Shown in pieces: positions 1-7,042 of a stretch of DNA of 10,689 nt. Made by a program: the position numbers and the translations under genes. This stretch comes from Firmicutes bacterium UBA5449 (GTDB taxonomy: Bacteria; Bacillota; SHA-98; UBA4971), in NCBI GenBank assembly GCA_002424305.1, contig DIQZ01000006.1:1-10689 (forward strand), read 5' to 3'. Position 1 is the first letter of the stretch. The number at the start of each line of letters is the position of its first letter. The notes beneath the pieces were generated by a model. The model made no database searches. It was not told the DNA's origin and saw nothing but the letters and a program-made list of their open reading frames with translations.

Positions 1-98
1 AGTAGGCCATATCTTACATAGAATAGAACCACAAGAAAGGTAGCAGGGCAATCTTGCTCAAGAGTTTTCTTGTAGTAGAAGAGAATAGAATTGTTTGG

Positions 99-173
99 GG
101 CGACATAGCCAAGTGGTAAGGCGGCGGTCTGCAAAACCGCTATTCCCCGGTTCAAATCCGGGTGTCGCCTCCA
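99..173 (+). tRNA. tRNA-Cys (anticodon GCA), CCA encoded
   Basis: The sequence folds into a complete cloverleaf. The acceptor stem GGCGACA (99-105) pairs with TGTCGCC (163-169). The D stem is GCC/GGC. The anticodon stem GCGGT/ACCGC encloses the loop CTGCAAA, giving anticodon GCA, which reads the cysteine codons UGC and UGU. The T arm is CCCGG-TTCAAAT-CCGGG. The discriminator base is T170 and the 3' CCA is encoded (171-173). A TAGAAT hexamer at 19-24 could be its -10 box, but the matching -35 position falls outside the window, so the promoter, or a tRNA gene further upstream, cannot be judged. Confidence 0.97.
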
Positions 174-175
174 TT

Positions 176-207
176 TTATGTACAGCTTGCTACGTAAGCC
201 TACATAA
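176..207 (+). terminator. Hairpin behind tRNA-Cys, possible weak terminator or processing signal
   Basis: TTATGTA (176-182) is perfectly complementary to TACATAA (201-207). Inside it GCTT (185-188) pairs with AAGC (196-199). It begins three bases after the tRNA 3' end, where a terminator is expected. The stem is AT-rich, and what follows (GTCATGTGTTTTG) is only a poor U-tract. The hairpin is seen directly; the terminator role is a guess. Confidence 0.35.
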
Positions 208-448
208 GTCATGTGTTTTGCCTTCATGCTTCTTTTTCCTGTTGTCTGAGCCGTAAAACCGTTGTCCCTGACTGCGCGCCGAATTTCCAATTTGCAATCA
301 TCTTGGTCTACCAAGCTAAACAAGGCCTCCTTATGATGGGAGCTCTCACATGAGCAAGGCTTTCCTGTCAGGTTTTTGTGAACCGAAGTTCAGATTTTTG
401 TGAGCAAGACTTTAGGTTTCTATGAATAAGAGTAGGAATAGGATAAGG
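208..448. other. Gene-free spacer with degenerate 50-bp-spaced repeats
   Basis: I find no convincing coding frame, RNA gene or promoter here. The right part holds degenerate repeats. TGAGCAAGGCTTT (351-363) recurs as TGAGCAAGACTTT (401-413), exactly 50 bases on. Related copies of a GGTTTTTGTGAA-like word lie at 371-382, 393-403 and 415-425. The rest shows no structure I can support. It separates the + strand tRNA-Cys gene from the convergent transporter operon. Confidence 0.5.
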
Positions 449-449
449 A

Positions 450-482
450 AAGGGCCCCACCTAAATTCGGTGTCGGGCCCTT
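450..482 (-). terminator. Rho-independent terminator of the transporter operon
   Basis: AAGGGCCC (450-457) pairs perfectly with GGGCCCTT (475-482). The stem continues as CACC (458-461) with GGTG (469-472), leaving a seven-base loop and a two-base bulge. Read on the minus strand, the stem runs into TTTCCTTATCCTATTCC, a moderate U-rich tail. It lies about 60 bases past the stop codon of the last transporter gene, where the operon terminator belongs. The + strand side lacks a comparable T run, so mainly minus-strand termination is expected. Confidence 0.65.
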
Positions 483-544
483 CACGTTCTTAAGATATAT
501 GATATCTCCTAGAAGCCTTTTTGAAACACAGCTCTCCGTTCAGT

Positions 545-1543
545 CTAGAGCAGGTGACATGCGACCAAATGACCGTCTCCTACATCTTTCAACTCCGGAT
601 TCTCAGCGTTCGCGCATGAACTTGAGCTCTCCGGACACCTATCGTAAAATCGACATCGAGGCCTAGGATTTATCGGTTTGCTCACGCCCCCTTTGATATT
701 GGGAGCCGGCCTCTCTATAGCAGGATCCGGAACCGGTACAGCCGATATAAGCGCCTTAGTATATGGGTGGAGAGGCCTTTTTACAATGTCTTCAGCGTCT
801 CCTAGCTCAACTATGTTCCCCAGGTACATAACAGCGATTCTATCGCAGAGATATCTTGCTACAGCCAGGTCATGGGTGATGTAAAGATAGCTGATGCCAA
901 GATTCTCACGGAGTTGGGCCATGAGCTTCATGATTCCGGTGCGAATAGACACATCCAGCATTGAAGTGGGCTCGTCCGCCACGACAAAGCTAGGTCTGAC
1001 TACCAGCGCTCTGGCAATGGCTACGCGCTGTCTTTGTCCTCCTGAGAGTTCATGCGGAAACCGGAACAAAAACGCTGAAGGAGGCGCGAGGCCGACAAGG
1101 TTCAACATTTCCTCGACCTGAGCTTCGCGTTCCTCAAATGTTCCGATACCGTTTACGTTTAGTGGCTCAGCGACTATGTCAAAAATAGTCATTCTGGGAT
1201 CAAGGGACTCGTACGGATCCTGAAAAATCATCTGTACCTTCTGACGGAACTCCATCATATCTTGTCCTTTGATCTCTGATACATCAGTATTCTCAATAAG
1301 AATACGTCCCGATGTCGGAGTTGCAAGGCGAACGATTAAGCGCCCTGTGGTTGTCTTCCCACAGCCGGACTCCCCTACGAGGCCTAACACTTCGCCGCGT
1401 TTTACTTGAAAGGTAACGTTGTCAACAGCGTGTAGCAGTGCTTTCTTTCCGCTGAAAAATCCCTGGTTTACCGGGTAATATTTTGAGAGATCTCGCACGT
1501 CAAGTATCACATCTCCCGATTCAGTTGCTGCCGGAAGCGCCAT
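545..1543 (-). CDS. dppF: Dipeptide/oligopeptide-type ABC importer, ATP-binding protein DppF/OppF
   Basis: One of the two ATPases that power the importer at the inner face of the membrane. The ATG at 1543 is preferred (332 aa). A GTG at 1552 lies inside the ribosome binding site AAAGGAGGTGA (1559-1549), which is eight bases from the ATG. Residues counted from the ATG: Walker A GESGCGKT (57-64), Q-loop Q108, signature LSGGQ (166-170), Walker B ending in DE (186-191), H-loop H224. All key residues are present, so this subunit should be catalytically competent. The C-terminal oligopeptide-transporter domain has cysteines C297, C303, C310 and C329 (C-x5-C-x6-C-x18-C), the pattern that holds a [4Fe-4S] cluster in solved Dpp/Opp ATPases. 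The start overlaps the end of dppD by 23 bases, implying translational coupling. Family assignment is firm; the cargo, and hence Dpp versus Opp naming, is not. Confidence 0.93.
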   Translation of the reverse strand: MALPAATESGDVILDVRDLSKYYPVNQGFFSGKKALLHAVDNVTFQVKRGEVLGLVGESGCGKTTTGRLIVRLATPTSGRILIENTDVSEIKGQDMMEFRQKVQMIFQDPYESLDPRMTIFDIVAEPLNVNGIGTFEEREAQVEEMLNLVGLAPPSAFLFRFPHELSGGQRQRVAIARALVVRPSFVVADEPTSMLDVSIRTGIMKLMAQLRENLGISYLYITHDLAVARYLCDRIAVMYLGNIVELGDAEDIVKRPLHPYTKALISAVPVPDPAIERPAPNIKGGVSKPINPRPRCRFYDRCPESSSSCANAENPELKDVGDGHLVACHLL

Positions 1544-2618
1544 TGCCGTCACCTCCTTTGGCAGTTACTTGATGCATCTCGGTTACTGTTCCCGTGGCGG
1601 CTACTTGTGCGTTTCCTGTAGCTGCTACTTGCTCTACGCAGGGCTTAACTGCCTCAGTTCTTATTGGATTATGACATGCCAAATAATGACCGTTTGCGAT
1701 TTCATGCCAGACCGGCTCTACCTTAGCGCACTCCTTAGTTGCCCAGTCGCACCTTGGATGGAATCTGCAACCTGCAGGGGGCGCGAGTAGGTTAGGAGGT
1801 TCTCCCGGAATTGTCACAAGGTCATGTTTTTCACCGAGGATGCTTGGATATGCATACATCAGGCTGTATGTGTATGGGTTTCGCGGTTTCTTAAACACAT
1901 CGTCCGCCGGACCCAACTCAAGGAGTTTACCTGCATACATCACGCCGACCACGTCACTTACCTCAGCTATGACGGACACATCGTGAGAAATGTAGATCAT
2001 ACTCATATTGATTTTGCATCGTATGTCTTCTATTTCTCGTAGGATCTTATCTTGTACGATGACGTCCAAAGCGGTTGTGGGCTCATCTGCAATGATAAGA
2101 CTTGGTCTACACGCAAGTGCCATCGCGATAACAGCACGTTGTTTCATACCACCGCTGTATTCATGGGGATAGTGACCCATACGTTCTGCAGGGATTCCTA
2201 CAAGCTCAAAGAGGGATTTCACTCTTTCCCTTGCTTCTTCTTCACTCGTTTCAGGTTCGTGGGTTAGTATTGCTTCGATAATCTGATTTCCCACACTGTA
2301 AACAGGGTTAAGTGAGTTCATGGCAGCTTGAAAAATCATTGCGATTTTCTTCCACCGCAGTTTCCTAATCTCTTCATCACTCAAGGCGTAAAGGTCCTGT
2401 CCACCGAATAGAACTCGTCCCCTGACAAGCTTTGCGTTGTTTGGCAGAAGCCTCATGAGAGACATGGCGATAGAAGTCTTGCCGCATCCGGATTCTCCGA
2501 CAAGGCCCAGAGATTGGCCTTTGTTAAGGGAGAATGATACTCCGTCTATCGCCTGAACCCACCCGGCTTTGGTCTTGTAATGCATAGTAAGGTCTTCAAG
2601 ACGTAGTAAGGTGTCCAT
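1521..2618 (-). CDS. dppD: Dipeptide/oligopeptide-type ABC importer, ATP-binding protein DppD/OppD
   Basis: Second ATPase of the importer, expected to pair with DppF. The ATG at 2618 is chosen (365 aa) over a TTG at 2624: GAGGTGA (2631-2625) lies nine bases before the ATG but would sit directly against the TTG. Residues counted from the ATG: Walker A GESGCGKT (41-48), Q-loop Q97, signature YSGGM (154-158), Walker B ending in DE (174-179), H-loop H212. The signature differs from LSGGQ, but SGGM forms are usual in the OppD branch. Cysteines C284, C290, C297 and C315 form the [4Fe-4S]-type pattern. After C315 there is an unusual tail of about 50 residues, rich in Ala, Gly, Thr and Gln, with two QVAATG copies (330-335 and 338-343). 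The tail lies beyond the conserved domain and its end overlaps the dppF start. The gene begins six bases after the dppC stop. Confidence 0.93.
   Translation of the reverse strand: MDTLLRLEDLTMHYKTKAGWVQAIDGVSFSLNKGQSLGLVGESGCGKTSIAMSLMRLLPNNAKLVRGRVLFGGQDLYALSDEEIRKLRWKKIAMIFQAAMNSLNPVYSVGNQIIEAILTHEPETSEEEARERVKSLFELVGIPAERMGHYPHEYSGGMKQRAVIAMALACRPSLIIADEPTTALDVIVQDKILREIEDIRCKINMSMIYISHDVSVIAEVSDVVGVMYAGKLLELGPADDVFKKPRNPYTYSLMYAYPSILGEKHDLVTIPGEPPNLLAPPAGCRFHPRCDWATKECAKVEPVWHEIANGHYLACHNPIRTEAVKPCVEQVAATGNAQVAATGTVTEMHQVTAKGGDGNGASGSN
1549..1559 (-). promoter_or_regulatory. Ribosome binding site that fixes the dppF start
   Basis: Minus-strand AAAGGAGGTGA is a near-perfect complement of the 16S rRNA 3' end. 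It sits inside the last codons of dppD, with GGAGG eight bases before the ATG at 1543. The alternative GTG start at 1552 lies within this site and so cannot be served by it. Confidence 0.85.
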
Positions 2619-2624
2619 TCTCAA

Positions 2625-3587
2625 TCACCTCTTTCTAAGCCGCGGGTTCACGACTTCATCGAGTCCTCTCCCGACCATGTAAAATGCAGCACAGAAAAGT
2701 GTGATGGCAAGGCCTGAAGGAGCCCAGAGCCACCAGTACCTGGCAAAGTCGAAGAGGTACCCAGCGACATCAGCGGTATGAATCATCATACCCCAGCTCA
2801 TGTCTATATTTAGGACACCGAAGAACGACAAAGTCGCTTCGCTCAAGATCGCTGATGTAACACTAAACATCATATAGAGGAAGGACAGAGGCAAGACGTT
2901 GGGAATGATATGTGAGACGATTATGTGAAAATCACTTCCTCCGGCAACACGCGCTGCGTCAATGTACGGCCTTACAGACACAGACAGTGCTTGTGCCTTC
3001 AGAATAATCGTTATGCCTCCGAATCCTCCCAGAACGCCCATGATTACGGCGAACGGGAGAAATGAAAGCTTAACCATGGAACCCATAACAACCAGCAAAG
3101 GTATGAATGGGAACAGCAAGATGATGTCAGCGATGCGCATGAAAACAGTATCAATAAGTCCACCATAGTACGCAGCAGCTGTGCCCACTGTGGTCCCTAT
3201 TACCACTGTAATAACAGCGGACAACACTCCCAGTAGGAATTCACGGCCTGTGCTGTACATCAGCTGAGCCAGAATATCTCTCCCAATAGGGTCCGTGCCT
3301 AAAAGGTGTGCGGCAGACGGAGGTGATGGGTGCATTGACATGGGATCGAACCCTACTACAGGGTCATATACCATTGGATCCCATACAGTATTAATCATAA
3401 TGGGCCACAGGGCGCCGAATATCCCGAATGCTATGATTAGAATGATGCCGATCATTCCTATACGGCTTTCCCTGAATATTTCCCAGCTTTGTGCAAAACT
3501 CCGTCGGGTCAGCTTCCATCTGATTTTCCATAGAGGCTCAGTAAGGGAGGCAGACCCTGTTCCGGGAGTTGGTGCAAGTTCATTCAT
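2625..3587 (-). CDS. dppC: Dipeptide/oligopeptide-type ABC importer, permease DppC/OppC
   Basis: One of the two membrane subunits that form the translocation channel (320 aa). Hydrophobic segments lie at about 43-64, 116-138, 150-170, 177-195, 235-255 and 290-307, the usual six. The N-terminal cytoplasmic stretch and first helix match the OppC N-terminal domain. The motif GTDPIGRD (97-104), typical of DppC/OppC, follows. The EAA loop that docks on the ATPases is at about 207-230 (DAARVAGGSD ... HIIPN). The ATG at 3587 is preceded by AAGGTGG (3604-3598) ten bases upstream; a nearer ATG at 3597 is out of frame and stops after five codons. It starts 36 bases after dppB ends, and its stop codon lies within the dppD ribosome binding site, so the genes are tightly coupled. 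Length is normal for the family. Confidence 0.94.
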   Translation of the reverse strand: MNELAPTPGTGSASLTEPLWKIRWKLTRRSFAQSWEIFRESRIGMIGIILIIAFGIFGALWPIMINTVWDPMVYDPVVGFDPMSMHPSPPSAAHLLGTDPIGRDILAQLMYSTGREFLLGVLSAVITVVIGTTVGTAAAYYGGLIDTVFMRIADIILLFPFIPLLVVMGSMVKLSFLPFAVIMGVLGGFGGITIILKAQALSVSVRPYIDAARVAGGSDFHIIVSHIIPNVLPLSFLYMMFSVTSAILSEATLSFFGVLNIDMSWGMMIHTADVAGYLFDFARYWWLWAPSGLAITLFCAAFYMVGRGLDEVVNPRLRKR

Positions 3588-3623
3588 GTTGTTTCATCCA
3601 CCTTATTTCGACTGGGCTCAATC

Positions 3624-4796
3624 CTAGATTCCTGACTGTCCTGTATACGTAATCCTAGGATCGAGTACAGCATAGAGTATGTCTGCAATAAAATGCGCTA
3701 TGAGAAGGAATATCCCTGTAAACGCTAAGGCGCCGGTGGCAAGAGGATAATCGTTTGCCAGCGCTGCCGTAAACAGTGTTTGACCTAATCCCGGCCAAGA
3801 GAACATAGTCTCAGTAACCATTCCGCCACTCATAGAGCTTGCTAACGAAAGCACAAGACTGGTGACAGTCGGCAACAATGCAGTACGTGCTGCGTAGCGA
3901 TCCCTTACAACCCGATCAGGCAGACCCTTGGCACGAGCTGCCAACACGTAGTCTTCTTGTACTGTCTCCAGCATCGAGTCCCGCATAAGAAGCATTGTGC
4001 CTGCAAAGTTAATCAGGGTAAGTGTTAACACAGGCAAAATCATATGACGGGTTATGTCCCAAATATATATCAGCATGCCTTTCCTTACCGCAACGAACAC
4101 GACTGCTGCAATGAGCGCCGCAGTGGCTGACCACGCGTATACCCTGGAGCGCCGCGAGGGCTTCAAGCCTCGAAGCAGGTAAAAGAAAATAAGAAATATG
4201 CCAATTGCTACTATTGCAGCGCCGCATACCATGTTCCCAAAAACCTGATTTGCGGTAAATGGGGCAGCAGTCCAAAGCCTCGGATCAATGAATTGATTCA
4301 GAGGGAGCCATTTCAGGTTATATGCAAAGATCCATATTACAACCAAGGCAAGGAGAGGGTAGAAGGCGGTCCAGAACGTGATGCCTACTACAGTGGCAGC
4401 ATGATCTATTATCTTGCCACGGCGCCATGCGATTACCTTGCCTAGAACAAAACCTATATAGAAGGATAGTATGTTCGCTGTAAGAAATAGGACAAACGTT
4501 CTTGGCAGTTTCTCCATGAGGATATCCCATACAGGCTTCGGATATTGGGAAAATGACACTCCCAGTTCCCCTCTGAAGAAGTTCTTCATATAAGAGACGT
4601 ATTGTATGAACAAACTTTGGTCTAAGCCCAATTGACTCCTAAGTTCTTCCCTGGCCGCTTGGGGAATTTTAGGATTAGACAAGTACATCATTGTAATGTC
4701 GCCAGGCATCGCCTGCAACAGGAAATAAACAAGAGTAATATATATTAGAAGCGTAAGTATTACCTGGCCTACCCGGCCAAAAACATATCGGCGCAT
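3624..4796 (-). CDS. dppB: Dipeptide/oligopeptide-type ABC importer, permease DppB/OppB, enlarged
   Basis: Partner membrane subunit of DppC (390 aa). The N-terminus (RRYVFGRVGQVILTLLIYI), the PGD motif near 31-33 and the QLGLDQ segment at 55-60 are typical of DppB/OppB. The EAA loop is at about 281-309 (EDYVLAARAKGL ... LLP), and the ending DILYAVLDPRI is diagnostic. It is longer than the usual 305-340 residues. Between the third helix (about 143-160) and the helix before the EAA loop (about 252-270) there is extra sequence with two hydrophobic stretches, at about 183-208 and 222-240, joined by a basic segment (LKPSRRSR). This suggests two additional membrane helices. The ATG at 4796 has GGGGGAT seven to eleven bases upstream. 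It lies 108 bases after the binding-protein gene, separated by a hairpin. Confidence 0.92.
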   Translation of the reverse strand: MRRYVFGRVGQVILTLLIYITLVYFLLQAMPGDITMMYLSNPKIPQAAREELRSQLGLDQSLFIQYVSYMKNFFRGELGVSFSQYPKPVWDILMEKLPRTFVLFLTANILSFYIGFVLGKVIAWRRGKIIDHAATVVGITFWTAFYPLLALVVIWIFAYNLKWLPLNQFIDPRLWTAAPFTANQVFGNMVCGAAIVAIGIFLIFFYLLRGLKPSRRSRVYAWSATAALIAAVVFVAVRKGMLIYIWDITRHMILPVLTLTLINFAGTMLLMRDSMLETVQEDYVLAARAKGLPDRVVRDRYAARTALLPTVTSLVLSLASSMSGGMVTETMFSWPGLGQTLFTAALANDYPLATGALAFTGIFLLIAHFIADILYAVLDPRITYTGQSGI

Positions 4797-4840
4797 AACT
4801 ATCCCCCAGACTTTCAGCCACTGAAATTAACAAGGCGCAT

Positions 4841-4875
4841 AGCGCGGGCCCAGGCCCTATACCCAGACCCGCGCT
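4841..4875 (-). terminator. GC-rich hairpin between binding protein and permease genes
   Basis: AGCGCGGG (4841-4848) pairs perfectly with CCCGCGCT (4868-4875) around a 19-base loop. No U-tract follows on the minus strand (ATGCGCCTTGTT), so it is unlikely to be a full terminator. Hairpins at this place in binding-protein operons often protect the upstream mRNA or cause partial termination, so the binding protein is made in excess over the membrane subunits. That role is inferred from position. Confidence 0.55.
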
Positions 4876-4904
4876 TGAGGCGTCGGATGACTTTGCCTTT
4901 TGCC

Positions 4905-6782
4905 CTACTTCAGCAGTTTAACAGTTGATGTAAGAGCTCCATAGCGCTGTAGACCGCTGAGTATCTCTGTATAAGGATACTCTATGCGATCGCTCCTATA
5001 CGCTTCAATAATCGGGGTGTCAAAGAGCACGATATACGGTAGTTCGTCAGATAGGATCTCCTGCAATTTAAATGCCTGCTTGCGAGCGGTGTCCATATCG
5101 CTCTCCGCCATGAATGCGTCTGCAAGCTTATCGAATTCAGGGTTGGTGTAACCTTGCGGATTGAACCCACCCTCACCTGCTTGGTCGCTGTGGAAGAACC
5201 ATCTCATGTGGTCAGGATATGCAGTTAAGCTCCATCCCATTAAGGCAGCGTCAAAGTCTTGCTCTTCAAATACTTTGTCGCTGACAACATTGAAGTCAGT
5301 TGGAGCGGCTTCCATCGGTATGCCGACATCCTTCGCCCACTGAGCGATGTTAAGGCCGAAAGTATAACGGAGAGGATCATAGCCTGCGGTCATGACCATG
5401 AAATCAAAGGAAGGCATCTTCTTGCCATCAGGCATGATGAGGCCCTTACCGCGTTTTATAAGCTTGTCTTTCTTTAAGTCTATCTCGGGCTCGACTTCCC
5501 AAGAGAAGCCTGCTTTTTTCAGGACCTTAACTGCTTGCTCTATCTTCTGGGTACGAGTGAGTCCCTTGCCAAGCTGAGGTGCATCGGGATTATACCAGAA
5601 AGCGTTTCCGGGAGGCACGACTGAGTACTGAGGGAATGCAATGCCCTGGAGCACGCTTTCGCAGATGTACTCTCGATCGATGAGGATAGAGATTGCCTGA
5701 CGGAATTCTTTTATGTTGAAGGGGTACTTTCTCAGGTTAAACATCATGAATCTGAAGCCGTTCACGTTGTTTTCTATGGTCGAGACTCCTTGAGCCTGAC
5801 TGAGTTGCTCCTGGAATCCTCTTTGGAGACCCAGGGAGTTCAGGATGAAATCAACCTGTCCGCCGATTAGAGACATGACTGCTGCGGCTTGATTTCCAAG
5901 TATACGGTACAAGGTCCCTGAAACATTGGGGCCTTCAGTAACTTTGAGTAGCACTTTGCCTGTTGGCTTACTGCTTTGCCACTTGAAACCGGTCTTAGGG
6001 TTCACTATAGTTACATTACCATCTTCGTAGAAGGTTGTGATTTGGCCTTTCATGCTGTATGCAGGGTTAGCAACGTTCTGGAAAAACGCGCCCTTTTCCC
6101 ACTTTCCAAACATGAATGGTCCGGCTGCCGGCTCACCTATAGGCTCATAGGCAAGAAGCTCCTTCACAGGGTCAGAGGCTTTCTTTGCTTTTGCGAAGAC
6201 AGGTTCCCAATAGGCTTTATTCAATAAGTAGGTCTGTAGCACGCCGTACTGCCACTGGGCAAGACCGGGCTTCTCTTTTAGGATGAACTTGACTGTGTAG
6301 TTATCAACCTTCTCAACACGCTCAAGGACTGTTGGATCCACAATACTCGGCCAGTTTCCGCCAAGCTTATTGGGATCCATATCCAAGACTGCGTTGTAGC
6401 TGAAAGCTACGTCATCAGCGGTAAGCGAAGTATTATTGCTCCACTTGATATCCTTGCGCATCTTAACGATGGAAGTGTAGTAAGTATTACCTCCGATTTT
6501 TTCTTGCTTCAGTTCTGAAGGCATATCTGCAGCTACAGATGGCACAAATGTCATATAAGGCTGTGCCAGCCCATAGAGGGAAGTATAGTACTGACTCGAT
6601 GCCACAAAGTCATTCCATACTGTTGACTGCGGCCCGGTTGCAGAAAATATGTTCAATGTTGTTGGGTTCTCAAAAACGGACATCTCGTAGAGTCCGCTGG
6701 AACCGGCAAAACCCGGCACTGCAATGGCTACAACAAGTATCGTAATAATGAGTGCTGCCAGAGTTCCTTTCCAAGATTTCAT
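4905..6782 (-). CDS. Extracellular solute-binding protein, family 5 (SBP_bac_5), ABC importer
   Basis: Captures the ligand outside the membrane and delivers it to the DppB/DppC channel. The ATG at 6782 (625 aa) is chosen because AAGGAGG (6799-6793) ends ten bases before it and it opens directly into a signal peptide; an in-frame ATG at 6845 would add 21 hydrophilic residues and lacks a good site. Residues 1-26 are a signal peptide: basic MKSWK, a long hydrophobic core, then PGFA before G27, a signal peptidase I type site. There is no lipobox and no cysteine near it, so the mature protein should not be lipid-anchored. Family 5 features include the KWSNNTSLTADDVAFSYN-like block (113-130), GPFMFGKWEKG (221-231) and FRQAISILIDR (360-370). 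It is about 90-100 residues longer than classical DppA/OppA. Long family 5 proteins include sugar as well as peptide binders, so the ligand is unknown. First gene of the operon. Confidence 0.92.
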   Translation of the reverse strand: MKSWKGTLAALIITILVVAIAVPGFAGSSGLYEMSVFENPTTLNIFSATGPQSTVWNDFVASSQYYTSLYGLAQPYMTFVPSVAADMPSELKQEKIGGNTYYTSIVKMRKDIKWSNNTSLTADDVAFSYNAVLDMDPNKLGGNWPSIVDPTVLERVEKVDNYTVKFILKEKPGLAQWQYGVLQTYLLNKAYWEPVFAKAKKASDPVKELLAYEPIGEPAAGPFMFGKWEKGAFFQNVANPAYSMKGQITTFYEDGNVTIVNPKTGFKWQSSKPTGKVLLKVTEGPNVSGTLYRILGNQAAAVMSLIGGQVDFILNSLGLQRGFQEQLSQAQGVSTIENNVNGFRFMMFNLRKYPFNIKEFRQAISILIDREYICESVLQGIAFPQYSVVPPGNAFWYNPDAPQLGKGLTRTQKIEQAVKVLKKAGFSWEVEPEIDLKKDKLIKRGKGLIMPDGKKMPSFDFMVMTAGYDPLRYTFGLNIAQWAKDVGIPMEAAPTDFNVVSDKVFEEQDFDAALMGWSLTAYPDHMRWFFHSDQAGEGGFNPQGYTNPEFDKLADAFMAESDMDTARKQAFKLQEILSDELPYIVLFDTPIIEAYRSDRIEYPYTEILSGLQRYGALTSTVKLLK

Positions 6783-6792
6783 ATGAATATTT

Positions 6793-6799
6793 CCTCCTT
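6793..6799 (-). promoter_or_regulatory. Ribosome binding site that fixes the binding-protein start
   Basis: Minus-strand AAGGAGG ends ten bases before the ATG at 6782. It lies downstream of the alternative ATG at 6845, so it can only serve the shorter form, the one that begins with a signal peptide. Confidence 0.8.
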
Positions 6800-6990
6800 C
6801 GTATGTTGCTGGTTTTATGCTGGTACTGGTTTCATGTGGGTGCAAATACTGTTTACTGCTGTTGTGTGCTTTGCGGAATGTAAATAGAAAGCTGAAGCAT
6901 TCCTCCTTCTCTCTCCTTCTTACTTGGATGAATCTCGCTGCAATCCAAACTTACCACCATTTAGCAGGGAAAATATAATCCGGGAGCTTC

Positions 6991-7009
6991 CAATGAGGGC
7001 TTCTCATTG
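6991..7009. promoter_or_regulatory. 19-bp dyad at the expected start point of the inner transporter promoter
   Basis: CAATGAG (6991-6997) and CTCATTG (7003-7009) are perfect inverted repeats around a five-base centre. The inner promoter candidate, with its -10 box at 7014-7019, predicts a transcript start near 7007, inside this dyad. It could be a DNA operator or, in a transcript from the outer promoter, a seven-pair hairpin. The sequence alone does not decide. Confidence 0.45.
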
Positions 7010-7013
7010 AACC

Positions 7014-7042
7014 AAAATACTACAAGTTTCGACACATGTCAA
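7014..7042 (-). promoter_or_regulatory. Inner candidate promoter (P2) of the transporter operon
   Basis: On the minus strand a consensus -35 box TTGACA (7042-7037) is followed after exactly 17 bases by TATTTT (7019-7014), which matches four of six positions of TATAAT. The predicted start is near 7007, about 225 bases before the binding-protein ATG. The -35 box lies inside a 28-bp dyad, which suggests repression or activation at this promoter. Confidence 0.55.

Noticed and set aside
3295..3627. Plus-strand open frame of 110 codons across the dppB/dppC junction
   Set aside because: It lies antisense to conserved membrane-protein genes and resembles no family I know. It is a shadow of the biased codon use of dppC.
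6783..6845. Longer start for the binding protein at the ATG at 6845
   Set aside because: It adds 21 hydrophilic residues in front of a clear signal peptide. The strong ribosome binding site at 6793-6799 serves only the ATG at 6782.
6853..6900. Minus-strand mini-ORF of 15 codons (begins MLQLSIYIP) in the transporter leader, directly behind a purine-rich AAGGAGGA tract
   Set aside because: The Shine-Dalgarno-like GGAGG lies only one or two bases before the ATG, too close to work. No codon bias or attenuator structure couples the mini-ORF to a terminator. At most a curiosity.
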